NCBI RefSeq assembly: GCF_000717715.1
Contig: NZ_JOAI01000008.1
Span: 113,354-177,353 of the forward strand
DNA: 64,000 nucleotides
Direction: 5' to 3'
Source of the DNA: Streptomyces sp. NRRL B-24484
GTDB taxonomy: Bacteria > Actinomycetota > Actinomycetes > Streptomycetales > Streptomycetaceae
A model generated the notes under the pieces. It was given only the letters and a program-made list of their open reading frames with translations, was not told the origin of the DNA and did not search any database. The translations under genes were made by a program, and so were the position numbers. Below, piece by piece: positions 16,956 through 26,340 of the stretch. Position 1 is the stretch's first letter; each line of letters begins with the position of its first letter.

Positions 16956-18275
16956 GTGCCAGCCGCTTCAGCAGAACCCGACAGTGCAAAGCCCGACAGT
17001 TCGCGGGCCGACAAGAAGGCCACCGCCCGCAAGGCGGCGCCGGCCGGGGATTCGCCGCGCCCTGCGAGGGGCGGTCGGCTGACCGCGCAGGAGCGCAGAC
17101 TGGCCGCCGAACGTGCCGAGTTGCGCTCGGCCACGCTGAAACGGCTGGAGAAGTCCTCGGGCAAGCTGGCGACCGCGGCGATCGCCCGGATGGACGACCA
17201 GCTCTCCTGGTACCGGCGGATGCCGCCGGAGCACCGCTCGTGGATCGGCCTGGTCGCGCAGGCGGGCATCGCGGCGTTCACCGAGTGGTACCGGCATCCG
17301 GAGGCGCCGCAGGCGATCTCCACGGACGTGTTCGGGACGGCGCCGCGCGAGCTGACCCGGGCGATCACGCTGCGGCAGACCGTGGAGCTGATCCGCACCA
17401 CCATCGAGGTGATGGAGGAGGCCATCGAGGAGGTGGCCGCCCCGGGCGACGAGGCCGGGATGCGCGAGTCGGTGCTGGTGTACGCCCGGGAGATCGCCTT
17501 CGCGACGGCCCAGGTGTACGCGCAGGCGGCGGAGGCCCGGGGTGCGTGGGACGCCCGCCTGGAGGCGCTGGTGGTGAACTCGCTGCTCTCCGGCGACGCC
17601 GACGAGGGCGTGCTGTCGCGGGCGGCCGCACTGGGCTGGGGGCAGCCGAGCCAGGTGCGGGTGGTGATGGGCAGCGCCCCGGACGGGGACAGCGAGGCGG
17701 TGGTGGAGGCGATCCGACGGGCCGCCAGGTACGCCAAGCTGCAGGTGCTGACGGGGGTGCTGGGCCGCCGGCTGGTCGTGGTGGTGGGCGGCGACAAGGA
17801 GCCGGTGCACACCGCCAAGGCGCTGATCGGGCAGTTCGCGCCCGGCCCGGTGGTGGTAGGCCCGAGCGTGCCGGACCTGCTGTCGGCGACACGTTCGGCG
17901 CAGGCCGCGGCGGCCGGGCTGCGGGCGTGCGCGGCGTGGCCGGACGCGCCGCGGCCGGTGCTGGCCGACGACCTGCTGCCGGAGCGCGCGCTGGCCGGGG
18001 ACCGCGCGGCGCGGCGGCAGCTGGTGGAGGAGATCTACACACCGCTGGACGAGGCGGGGTCGGCACTGCTGGAGACGCTGAGTGTCTATCTGGAGCAGGC
18101 GTCCTCGCTGGAGGGGGCGGCCCGGATGCTCTTCGTCCACCCCAACACCGTCCGCTACCGGCTGCGTCGTGTGACTGACGTCACGGGCTATGCTCCGTCC
18201 GACGTGCGCTCGGCGTTCACCCTGCGCATCGCCCTTGCGCTGGGCCGTCTCGGAGCGGTCGCCGACCAGGGCTGA
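16956..18275 (+). CDS. fasR: FasR-type activator of fatty acid synthesis genes (PucR/CdaR-like HTH)
   Basis: This 439-residue regulator has a basic, disordered start (about 45 residues), a helical N-terminal domain (RMDDQLSWYRRMPPEHRSWI) and a central domain. Its C-terminal PucR-type helix-turn-helix reads LEGAARMLFVHPNTVRYRLRRVTDVTGYAP. In S. coelicolor the gene directly upstream of fabD encodes FasR, an activator of the fabD-fabH-acpP-fabF operon; position, size and C-terminal domain agree here. The GTG at 16956 lacks a good ribosome site and the first 40 residues are low-complexity, so a later start is possible. It is divergent from pirin. Confidence 0.85.
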   Translation: MPAASAEPDSAKPDSSRADKKATARKAAPAGDSPRPARGGRLTAQERRLAAERAELRSATLKRLEKSSGKLATAAIARMDDQLSWYRRMPPEHRSWIGLVAQAGIAAFTEWYRHPEAPQAISTDVFGTAPRELTRAITLRQTVELIRTTIEVMEEAIEEVAAPGDEAGMRESVLVYAREIAFATAQVYAQAAEARGAWDARLEALVVNSLLSGDADEGVLSRAAALGWGQPSQVRVVMGSAPDGDSEAVVEAIRRAARYAKLQVLTGVLGRRLVVVVGGDKEPVHTAKALIGQFAPGPVVVGPSVPDLLSATRSAQAAAAGLRACAAWPDAPRPVLADDLLPERALAGDRAARRQLVEEIYTPLDEAGSALLETLSVYLEQASSLEGAARMLFVHPNTVRYRLRRVTDVTGYAPSDVRSAFTLRIALALGRLGAVADQG

Positions 18276-18365
18276 CCGCGCTGTAGGGACTGCACAACCC
18301 GGCGTGCTTTTCTTCGTTGTCGTCGCCTACCCGCCCACGGGTGCCTGGCGAGAGAGGGTTGAACC
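18276..18365 (+). promoter_or_regulatory. fabD promoter region, likely FasR target
   Basis: These 90 bases separate fasR from fabD and contain an unusually T-rich patch (CTTTTCTTCGTTGTCG, 18305-18320) and the spaced pair GTAGG/CCTAC. FasR of S. coelicolor binds upstream of fabD. I cannot fix the exact site from sequence alone. Confidence 0.4.
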
Positions 18366-19307
18366 GTGCTCGTAATCGTCGCCCCTGGACAGGGTGCTCA
18401 GACCCCCGGATTCCTCAGCCCCTGGCTCGAGCTGGACGGCGCCGCCGACCGGCTGGGGCAGTGGTCCCAGGTCGCCGGTCTCGACCTCGTCCGCTACGGC
18501 ACCGAGGCCTCCGAGGAAGAGATCAAGGACACCGCGGTGGCCCAGCCGCTGCTGGTGGCCGCCGGTCTGGTGACGGCCGGCGTGCTGTTCGCCGACGCGG
18601 ACGTCCGCTCGGTGGCGGGCGGTGTGGCCGGCCACAGCGTCGGTGAGATCACCGCGGCCGCGCTGGCCGGCGTGCTGAGCGCCGAGGAGGCCCTGGCGTT
18701 CGTCCGCGAGCGCAGCCTGGGCATGGCCGAGGCGGCCGCCGCGCGCCCGACCGGGATGATCGCCGTCCTCGGCGGCGAGCCGGAGGTCGTCGCCGCGAAG
18801 CTCGCCGAGCACGGCGTGACCGCGGCCAACAACAACGGCGGCGGCCAGATCGTGGCCGCCGGTACGCTGGAGCAGCTGGAGGCGCTGAAGGCGGACCCGC
18901 CGGCCGGTGCCAGGCTCATCCCGCTGAAGGTGGCGGGCGCCTTCCACACCGAGCACATGGCTCCGGGTGTGGAGCGCCTGGAGAAGTTCGCCCCCGGGCT
19001 CACGGTCTCCGACCCGGCCGTGGCGTACGTCTCCAACAAGGACGGCGGCGTGGTGGGCTCCGGCACCGAGGTGCTGGCCCGTCTGGTGTCGCAGGTCTCC
19101 AACCCCGTCCGCTGGGACCTCTGCATGGAGGCGATCCAGCGGCTCGGCGCGACGGCCGTGATCGAGCTGTCGCCCGCAGGCACCCTCACCAACCTGGTCA
19201 AGCGCAACCTCAAGGGCGTGGCGACGCTGGCCCTCAAGACCCCTGCCGATCTCGACAAGGCCCGCGGGCTGGTCGCCGAGCACGGCGCTCAGGAGAACAA
19301 CGGATGA
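18366..19307 (+). CDS. fabD: Malonyl-CoA:ACP transacylase
   Basis: This 313-residue cytoplasmic enzyme transfers malonyl from CoA to the acyl carrier protein, supplying extender units for type II fatty acid synthesis and often for polyketides too. The signatures are GQGAQ (8-12), the nucleophile GHSVGE (S91) and the catalytic histidine in AFHTEHM (H194). Length fits the family. The GTG start has GAGAGGG 8 bases upstream. Its stop overlaps the fabH start by four bases. It is the first gene of the four-gene fab operon. Confidence 0.97.
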   Translation: MLVIVAPGQGAQTPGFLSPWLELDGAADRLGQWSQVAGLDLVRYGTEASEEEIKDTAVAQPLLVAAGLVTAGVLFADADVRSVAGGVAGHSVGEITAAALAGVLSAEEALAFVRERSLGMAEAAAARPTGMIAVLGGEPEVVAAKLAEHGVTAANNNGGGQIVAAGTLEQLEALKADPPAGARLIPLKVAGAFHTEHMAPGVERLEKFAPGLTVSDPAVAYVSNKDGGVVGSGTEVLARLVSQVSNPVRWDLCMEAIQRLGATAVIELSPAGTLTNLVKRNLKGVATLALKTPADLDKARGLVAEHGAQENNG

Positions 19308-20335
19308 CAGCGCCCCAGATCAAGCCGGCCACCGGTGCCTCGTACTCGCGCATCCACGGTGTCGGCGGCTACCGCCCCGTGCGGGTGATTCCCAACGCCG
19401 AGGTGCTCAACTGGATCGAGTCCTCGGACGAGTGGATCCGCACCCGCAGCGGGATCGCCGAGCGGCGCTGGGCCGGCCCGGAGGAGACCGTCGCCGAGAT
19501 GTCGGTGCAGGCCGCCGGCAAGGCGATCGCGCAGGCCGGGATCAGCCCGGAGCAGATCGGCGGCGTGATCGTGGCGACCGTCTCGCACCTGAAGCAGACC
19601 CCGGCGATCGCCACCGAGATCGCGGACCGGCTGGGCTGCGGCACCGCCCCGGCCTTCGACATCTCGGCCGCCTGCGCGGGCTTCGGCTACGGCCTGGGCC
19701 TGGCCGACGGCATGGTGCGCGGCGGCAGCGCCGAGTACGTGCTGGTCATCGGCGTGGAGCGGCTGAGCGACCTGACCGACACCTCCGACCGCTCGACCGC
19801 CTTCATCTTCGGTGACGGCGCGGGCGCGGCGATCGTCGGCCCGTCCGAGGTCCCCGGCATCGGCAAGGTGATATGGGGCTCGGACGGCTCGCAGCGCGAC
19901 GTCATCTCGCAGACCCAGGCCTGGGACACCGCGTTCGCCAAGCAGGACGCCGTCAACGGCGTCGGCGACGAGACCAAGTGGCCGGCGCTGCGGATGGAGG
20001 GCCAGTCCGTCTTCCGCTGGGCGGTCTGGGAGATGGCGAAGGTGGCCCAGCAGGCGCTGGACGCCGCCGGGATCACCGCCGACCAGCTCGGCGCCTTCAT
20101 CCCGCACCAGGCGAACATGCGCATCACCGACGCCATGATCAAGGCACTGAAGCTGCCCGAGTCGGTGCCGGTGGCGCGCGACATCGCCGAGACCGGCAAC
20201 ACCTCCGCGGCCTCCATCCCGCTGGCGATGGAGCGCATGCTGGAGAGCGGTGAGGCCAAGAGCGGCGACCTCGCGCTCATCATCGGCTTCGGGGCGGGTC
20301 TCGTGTACGCCGCCGCAGTCGTTACTCTCCCCTAG
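19304..20335 (+). CDS. fabH: Beta-ketoacyl-ACP synthase III
   Basis: This 343-residue initiating condensing enzyme joins a short acyl-CoA starter to malonyl-ACP; in streptomycetes it accepts branched starters. The catalytic triad is seen as C124 (SAACAGF), H268 (FIPHQANMRI) and N299 (GNTSAASIP), with the glycine-rich GFGAGLVYAAAV end. The start ATG at 19304 overlaps the fabD stop (ATGA), implying translational coupling. It ends 91 bases before acpP, a gap that includes a small CGGTCC/GGACCG hairpin at 20380-20394. Confidence 0.97.
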   Translation: MTAPQIKPATGASYSRIHGVGGYRPVRVIPNAEVLNWIESSDEWIRTRSGIAERRWAGPEETVAEMSVQAAGKAIAQAGISPEQIGGVIVATVSHLKQTPAIATEIADRLGCGTAPAFDISAACAGFGYGLGLADGMVRGGSAEYVLVIGVERLSDLTDTSDRSTAFIFGDGAGAAIVGPSEVPGIGKVIWGSDGSQRDVISQTQAWDTAFAKQDAVNGVGDETKWPALRMEGQSVFRWAVWEMAKVAQQALDAAGITADQLGAFIPHQANMRITDAMIKALKLPESVPVARDIAETGNTSAASIPLAMERMLESGEAKSGDLALIIGFGAGLVYAAAVVTLP

Positions 20336-20426
20336 GCGTCACTCTCCCCGGGTGTCCGCGCCCCCCTGAAAACCCGCGACGGTCCGCCGGACCGCTCGCT
20401 GTCAACACCGAAGAGGAGCAGCCGCT

Positions 20427-20669
20427 ATGGCTACCAAGGACGAGGTCCTGGAAGGTCTCGCCGAGATCGTCAACGAGATCGCCGGCATCCCGACCGAGGA
20501 CGTCGAGCTCGACAAGTCCTTCACCGACGACCTGGACGTCGACTCGCTGTCCATGGTCGAGGTCGTCGTGGCCGCCGAGGAGCGCTTCGACGTGAAGATC
20601 CCGGACGACGAGGTCAAGAACCTCAAGACCGTCGGCGACGCGGTGGACTACATCCTCGCCAACAGCTGA
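20427..20669 (+). CDS. acpP: Acyl carrier protein
   Basis: This 80-residue acidic four-helix protein carries the growing acyl chain on a phosphopantetheine arm attached to S40 in the DSL motif (D39-L41). The flanking VELDKSFTDDLDVDSLSMVEVV is that of a primary-metabolism ACP. GAGGAGCAGCCGCT gives a strong ribosome site. Stem-loops on both sides of the gene (20380-20394, 20674-20694, 20702-20729) may raise its mRNA level over that of its neighbours, as ACP is needed in excess. Confidence 0.97.
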   Translation: MATKDEVLEGLAEIVNEIAGIPTEDVELDKSFTDDLDVDSLSMVEVVVAAEERFDVKIPDDEVKNLKTVGDAVDYILANS

Positions 20670-20673
20670 GCCC

Positions 20674-20729
20674 GCAGCCGGCAGGTCCGGCTGCCTCAGG
20701 TCGGCCGGGGCCACACCCAGCCCCGGCCG
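20674..20729 (+). terminator. Two stem-loops between acpP and fabF
   Basis: GCAGCCGG/CCGGCTGC (20674-20681 and 20687-20694) is followed by a second hairpin with nine-base arms (20702-20710 and 20721-20729). They come right after acpP and before the fabF ribosome site, so they probably act as a partial terminator or a 3'-end stabiliser rather than a full stop. Confidence 0.5.
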
Positions 20730-20785
20730 GCCGGTCCCCCACGGCCCCTCCGCCACCCCTTGCACACGTGAGAGAAGAAGAACCA

Positions 20786-22054
20786 GTGACCGCTGAAAAC
20801 CGCACCGTGGTAGTCACGGGTATCGGCGCCTTCACGCCGCTGGGCGGCGACGCCGCCTCGTTCTGGGAGGGCCTGCTGGAGGGCCGTTCCGGCGTGGGCG
20901 CGCTGACCGAGGAGTGGGCCGCGGACCTGCCCGTCCGGATCGCCGCGCGCACCGCGGTGGACCCGGGCGAGGTGCTGCCCCGTCCGCTGGCCCGCAAGCT
21001 CGACCGGTCGGCCCAGTTCGCGCTGATCGCCGCCCGCGAGGCCTGGGCCGACGCGGGCTACGACACCCCGGCCACCGACGAGTCCTCCAAGCTCGCGCCC
21101 GAGCGCCTGGGCGCCGTGATCGCCTCCGGCATCGGCGGCGTGACCACCCTGCTCGACCAGTACGACGTGCTGAAGGACAAGGGCGTCCGCAAGGTCTCCC
21201 CGCACACCGTCCCGATGCTGATGCCGAACTCCCCCGCGGCCAACGTGGGCCTGGAGGTCGGCGCGCGCGCCGGCGTGCACACCCCCGTCTCCGCCTGTGC
21301 CTCCGGCGCCGAGGCGATCGGCTACGCGATCGAGATGATCCGCACCGGTCGCGCCGACGTCGTGGTGGCCGGCGGCACCGAGGCGGCGATCCACCCGCTG
21401 CCGATCGTCGCGTTCGCCAACATGATGGCGATGTCCAAGAACAACGACGAGCCGCAGCGCGCCTCGCGTCCGTACGACAAGGCCCGCGACGGCTTCGTGC
21501 TCGGCGAGGGCGCGGGCATCGTGGTGCTGGAGTCGGCCGAGCACGCGGCCGCCCGCGGTGCCCGCGTCTACTGCGAGGCCGTCGGTCAGGGCCTGTCCTC
21601 GGACGCCCACCACATCGCCCAGCCGGAGCCGACCGGCGCCGGTGTCGCCCGCGCGATCGCCGACCTGTTCGAGCGCAGCGACCTGGACAAGGCCGAGGTC
21701 GTGCACGTCAACGCGCACGCCACCTCGACCCCGCAGGGCGACACCGCCGAGGTGAAGGCGCTCGCCAAGGAGCTCGGCGAGCACCTGGAGCACGTGGCCA
21801 TCTCGGCGACCAAGTCGATGACCGGCCACCTGCTGGGCGGCGCCGGCGGCATCGAGACCGTCGCGACCGTGCTGGCGCTGCACCACCGCACGGCCCCGCC
21901 GACCATCAACGTCGACGACCTGGACGACGACGTCGAGGCCGACATCGTCCGCGGCGAGCCCCGCGCGCTGCGCGCCGAGGGCCGGATCGCGGCGCTGAAC
22001 AACTCCTTCGGCTTCGGCGGCCACAACGTGGTCCTGGCCTTCCGCACCGTCTGA
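20786..22054 (+). CDS. fabF: Beta-ketoacyl-ACP synthase II
   Basis: This 422-residue elongating condensing enzyme has catalytic C171 (VSACASGAEA), H311 (HVNAHATSTPQGD), K343 and H348 (ATKSMTGHLLGGAGG), and the glycine-rich end NNSFGFGGHN. The GTG at 20786 was preferred over the in-frame GTG at 20768, because homologues start a few residues before NRTVVVTGIG and AGAGAAGAAG lies at ribosome-site distance. It is the last gene of the fab operon. A long compound hairpin follows and separates it from the convergent DUF3145 gene. Confidence 0.96.
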   Translation: MTAENRTVVVTGIGAFTPLGGDAASFWEGLLEGRSGVGALTEEWAADLPVRIAARTAVDPGEVLPRPLARKLDRSAQFALIAAREAWADAGYDTPATDESSKLAPERLGAVIASGIGGVTTLLDQYDVLKDKGVRKVSPHTVPMLMPNSPAANVGLEVGARAGVHTPVSACASGAEAIGYAIEMIRTGRADVVVAGGTEAAIHPLPIVAFANMMAMSKNNDEPQRASRPYDKARDGFVLGEGAGIVVLESAEHAAARGARVYCEAVGQGLSSDAHHIAQPEPTGAGVARAIADLFERSDLDKAEVVHVNAHATSTPQGDTAEVKALAKELGEHLEHVAISATKSMTGHLLGGAGGIETVATVLALHHRTAPPTINVDDLDDDVEADIVRGEPRALRAEGRIAALNNSFGFGGHNVVLAFRTV

Positions 22055-22088
22055 GAATCGCTCACTCGGCACCGGTAGCGGCACACGG

Positions 22089-22163
22089 AAGGGGCGCGGG
22101 CAACCGCGCGGACCGGCAGGGCGAAGGCATCCGCCCTCCGGTCCGTGCGGCCCCGCGCCCCTT
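22089..22163. terminator. Long compound hairpin terminator after fabF
   Basis: Three nested stems are seen: AAGGGGCGCGG (22089-22099) with CCGCGCCCCTT (22153-22163), an inner CGGACCGG/CCGGTCCG stem, and an apical AGGGCG/CGCCCT stem. It lies between convergent fabF and DUF3145. Confidence 0.8.
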
Positions 22164-22187
22164 TCGCGTACCCGGGTGCCGGCGGGC

Positions 22188-22682
22188 TCAGACCACCTGG
22201 TGGAGCCAGCGGACGGGGGCGCCCTCGCCGGCGTAGCGGAAGGGTTCGAGCTCGTCGTCCCAGGGCTTGCCGAGCAGCCGGGCGAGTTCGGCCTCCAGGT
22301 CGCCGCCCTCGGTGCGGGCGCGCAGCAGCACCGCCCGCAGCCGGTCCTCGGGGATCAGGATGTCGCCGTGGATGCCGGTGACGGCGTGGAAGATGCCGAG
22401 GCTCGGGGTCGAGCTGTAGCGCTCCCCCTCCGCGCTCGCGCAGGGGTCGCTGGTGACCTCGTACCGGATGAGCTGCCAGCCGTGCAGGGCCGAGGCCAGG
22501 CGCGAGGCCGTGCCGGGCTCGCCCTGCCAGGAGAGCTCGGCACGCCAGTGCCCGGGCGCGGCGGGCTGGCGGATCCAGTCGAGGCTGACCCGCACGCCGA
22601 GCACGCCCGCGACCGCCCACTCGACGTGCGGGCACAGCGCGCGGGGCGCGGAGTGGATGTACAGGACACCACGTGTCGTCAC
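22188..22682 (-). CDS. DUF3145 family protein
   Basis: This 164-residue actinobacterial protein begins TTRGVLYIHSAPRALCPHVEWAVAG (read in parts) and ends FRYAGEGAPVRWLHQVV; both ends are strongly conserved in DUF3145. No catalytic motif is seen and the function is not known. The GTG start has GGAGGTCCCG immediately upstream. In relatives the gene stays next to the fab cluster, suggesting a housekeeping role. The upstream 353 bases contain an AT-rich patch that probably holds its promoter. Confidence 0.88.
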   Translation of the reverse strand: MTTRGVLYIHSAPRALCPHVEWAVAGVLGVRVSLDWIRQPAAPGHWRAELSWQGEPGTASRLASALHGWQLIRYEVTSDPCASAEGERYSSTPSLGIFHAVTGIHGDILIPEDRLRAVLLRARTEGGDLEAELARLLGKPWDDELEPFRYAGEGAPVRWLHQVV

Positions 22683-23035
22683 CGGGACCTCCAGGCTGTG
22701 GACGAGGGTCGCCTTCCCCAGCTGCCTCGTGCCACCTGCCGGCAGGTACTGACTACCACCGTGAAGCTCAACTTACTCGACATTAGGTAATCAAATTGAG
22801 CAAAACGGACAAGCTTTCACCCAATGCTAGTCGAATCCCCCATGAGGTCCACCCCCTTGCAAGTGCTCTCCCCCGAACGGACCTATTCCGTCCGGACGCG
22901 CACCATCACCCTTCGCGGCGACGGCCGCTGACCCCCCGTCGGCCCCGCGCCCAGGGCGTTCTCGGCCCGCCCGGAACGCGCACCACCCCCGCGGGCGACG
23001 GCCCGCGGGGGTGGTGGTGACGGCTCGTCGGACGA
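22683..23035. other. Gene-free region upstream of DUF3145
   Basis: No gene is supported in these 353 bases. An AT-rich patch at about 22755-22850, unusual for this genome, holds the pair GCTCAA/TTGAGC and is the likely DUF3145 promoter area. The left-facing terminator of the oxidoreductase lies at 22981-23016. Confidence 0.65.
22981..23016 (-). terminator. Terminator after the oxidoreductase gene
   Basis: Perfect 15-base arms 22981-22995 and 23002-23016 with a six-base loop, 20 bases past the stop of the gene at 23036 on the minus strand. Confidence 0.8.
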
Positions 23036-24067
<1,032 letters not shown>

Positions 24068-24145
24068 GGTGCATCCACCTGAAAGGTTGAGTTACTGAAG
24101 CAATCGTGGACACGAATAGTTCATGTTGTCAAATGTTCAGGTACA

Positions 24146-24601
24146 GTGGATGCCATGGAGACGCAGCAGCCGCCCACGGACCCGGTCACGCTGGAGGTCA
24201 CCGACCTCATGGCGAACCTGGTCGGAATCTTCCACCGCGAGTACGAGGAGGCCGCCGCCGCCCGCTCGCTCACCGGCGCCCAGGCCAAGGTGCTCGCCCT
24301 GCTGCGGCGCGGGCCGATGCCGATGCGCCACATCGCGCAGACCCTGAGCTGCGAGCCGTCCAACATCACCGGCATCGTCGACCGCCTGGAGTCCCGCGGT
24401 TTCGTCACCCGCGAGGCCGACCCGCAGGACCGCCGGGTCAAGCTGGTCGCCGCCACCGGCGCGGGCACCGCCGCCTCCGTCGAGCTCCGCGAGTCGCTGC
24501 ACTTCGCCCGCGAGCCGCTGGCCGCGCTCGACCCCGAGGAGCGGATCCAGCTGCGCGACCTGCTCCGCCGGATGCTGGCCGGCGCGGTGCCGCAGACCTG
24601 A
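24146..24601 (+). CDS. MarR family transcriptional regulator
   Basis: This 151-residue winged-helix dimer contains LTGAQAKVLALLRRGPMPMRHIAQTLSCEPSNITGIVDRLESRGFVTREADPQDRRVKLV, read in parts, the full MarR DNA-binding region with wing residues DPQDRR. The first codon is GTG at 24146; the ATG at 24155 three codons later is equally possible. It sits head to head with the oxidoreductase, whose substrates may be its ligands, as in many MarR-enzyme pairs. The intergenic region is AT-rich for this genome, but I cannot assign one clear operator. Confidence 0.9.
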   Translation: MDAMETQQPPTDPVTLEVTDLMANLVGIFHREYEEAAAARSLTGAQAKVLALLRRGPMPMRHIAQTLSCEPSNITGIVDRLESRGFVTREADPQDRRVKLVAATGAGTAASVELRESLHFAREPLAALDPEERIQLRDLLRRMLAGAVPQT

Positions 24602-24629
24602 CGGGCGCAGCCCGACGCGAAGGGGGCGT

Positions 24630-24670
24630 CCCGATCGGATTCGGACCGGAAGCGGCCGTATCCGATCGGG
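24630..24670. promoter_or_regulatory. Inverted repeat upstream of the LCP gene
   Basis: CCCGATCGGAT (24630-24640) and ATCCGATCGGG (24660-24670) are perfect 11-base arms around a 19-base loop. Each arm also contains the self-complementary CCGATCGG. It could be the marR terminator (29 bases past its stop) or a two-site operator for the LCP gene. Confidence 0.5.
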
Positions 24671-24780
24671 TCCGCGTGTAACCGAACGGCCCGCCAGGCC
24701 GTCTCACTAGTGGGGGCACACAGGAGTGCCGGCCAACACCCTTCCGGGCCGGGCACGGCCGTACAGAGAGCAACTGTGTG

Positions 24781-26340
24781 ATGAGCGACAAGAGCGGGCC
24801 GGCCGCGGCCTCCCGCGGGACGGGCCGCCGCCTGGCACGGATCGCCGGCGCCACCGCTGCCGTCCTGGTGCTGGCGACCGCCGGTGCCGGCGCCTGGTTC
24901 TACCACCGCCTGGACCAGAACATCAGCACCTTCTCCGCGGACGGCGTCGCCACCAACCGCCCGCCGGCCGGCCCCACCGCCGCGGGCGGCGGACGCCCCG
25001 TCAACATCCTGCTGCTCGGCTCGGACACCCGCTCCGACGGCAACGGCGCGCTCGGCGGCGGCGACGAGGGCGTCGGCCACTCGGACACCGCGATCCTGCT
25101 GCACGTCTACGCCGACCACCGGCACGCGGTGGGCGTCTCCGTCCCCCGCGACACCCTGGTCACCGTCCCGCCGTGCAAGCTGCCGAACGGCACCTGGACG
25201 AGCGAGCGCAGCAGCCAGATGTTCAACTCGGCCTTCACCGTCGGCCTGTACCCGCAGGGCAACCCGGCGTGCACCCAGAACACCGTGGAGGCCCTCACCG
25301 GCCTGCGGGTGGACCACACGATCGTGGTCGACTTCAAGGGCTTCGCCGCCATGACCGACGCGCTGCACGGCGTCGACGTGTGCGTGCCCAACGACGTCGA
25401 CTCCTACGGCATACACCTCACCAAGGGCCGCCGGACGCTCAGCGGCCAGCAGGCGCTCGACTACGTCCGGGCCCGGCACGGCTTCGGCGACGGCTCCGAC
25501 ATCGGCCGGATGAAGCGCCAGCAGGCCTTCCTCTCCTCGCTCATCAAGAAGGTCCAGGGGCAGGGCTTCGACCTGACCACCCTGCTGCCGCTCGCCGACG
25601 CCGCGACCCGCTCGCTCACCGTGGACGAGGAGCTCGGCAGCGCCATGAAGCTCGCCACCTTCGCCCAGTCGCTCCAGGACATCAAGCTGGCCGACATCTC
25701 CTTCGTCACCGTGCCCTGGGAGTACGCGGGCGCCCGGGTCGCGCTCGTCCACCCGGACGTCGACACCCTCTGGGAGCTGCTCCGCCAGGACCGCACCCTG
25801 GACGGCCGGGCCACCGCCCCGGCCACCACCGCGACCCCCACCACCGCGACCCCCACCACCGCGACGCCCACCACCGCGACCCCCACCACCGCGACACCCT
25901 CCGCCCCGGCCGCCCCGACGCCGTCCGCCACCGCCGCGCCGTCCACCGGGGCCCCGGCCGGGCCGGACGCCACCGCCGCGCCGGTCACCGTGCACAACGC
26001 CTCCGGCGCCACCGGCACCGCGGGCCGGGCCGCGACGGCGCTCGCCGCGCACGGCTACCGCGAGGTCGTGGTGGGCGCCAACACCAAGGGCCGGAACACC
26101 ACCACGGTCGGCTACTCCTCCGGCCACAAGGCCGCCGCCGAGCAGCTCGCCGCGCTCTACCCGGGTGCCACCGTCCGGCCCGACCCCGAGGCCGACGGGC
26201 TGGTCCTGACGCTCGGCCAGGACCACGCCTCCGGCGACACCTCGGGCCCGGTGACGCTGCCGAGCGGCATCCCCACCGGCATCTCCTCGAACACCCGGCC
26301 GGCCGACAGCGACCTCTGCGCCGACCTCAGCTTCGGCTGA
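24781..26340 (+). CDS. LytR-CpsA-Psr (LCP) wall-polymer ligase with LytR_C domain
   Basis: This 519-residue protein has a short cytoplasmic start and one membrane helix (about residues 22-41). The outside LCP domain shows VNILLLGSDTR, HSDTAILLHVYAD, VSVPRDTLV, DFKGFAAMTDALHGVDVCV, and the arginine-rich QALDYVRARHGFGDGSDIGRMKRQQAFL. LCP enzymes transfer undecaprenyl-linked glycopolymers to peptidoglycan. A TTATP repeat linker (25825-25899) and a C-terminal LytR_C-type domain follow. GTG at 24778 directly precedes the ATG, and either may initiate. Its 3' end overlaps the convergent PLP-enzyme gene by 14 bases. Confidence 0.92.
   Translation: MSDKSGPAAASRGTGRRLARIAGATAAVLVLATAGAGAWFYHRLDQNISTFSADGVATNRPPAGPTAAGGGRPVNILLLGSDTRSDGNGALGGGDEGVGHSDTAILLHVYADHRHAVGVSVPRDTLVTVPPCKLPNGTWTSERSSQMFNSAFTVGLYPQGNPACTQNTVEALTGLRVDHTIVVDFKGFAAMTDALHGVDVCVPNDVDSYGIHLTKGRRTLSGQQALDYVRARHGFGDGSDIGRMKRQQAFLSSLIKKVQGQGFDLTTLLPLADAATRSLTVDEELGSAMKLATFAQSLQDIKLADISFVTVPWEYAGARVALVHPDVDTLWELLRQDRTLDGRATAPATTATPTTATPTTATPTTATPTTATPSAPAAPTPSATAAPSTGAPAGPDATAAPVTVHNASGATGTAGRAATALAAHGYREVVVGANTKGRNTTTVGYSSGHKAAAEQLAALYPGATVRPDPEADGLVLTLGQDHASGDTSGPVTLPSGIPTGISSNTRPADSDLCADLSFG
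25825..25899 (+). repeat. Five 15-bp tandem repeats inside the LCP gene
   Basis: Five copies of ACCACCGCGACCCCC, two with one or two changes, encode TTATP five times and form a flexible Pro-Thr linker. Copy number may vary among strains. Confidence 0.9.

Noticed and set aside
20768..20785. Earlier GTG start for fabF
   Set aside because: It would add six residues not usual in FabF and lacks a ribosome site at the right distance.
25825..25899. CRISPR-like array
   Set aside because: The repeats are 15 bases without spacers, in frame, and encode TTATP; this is a protein linker.
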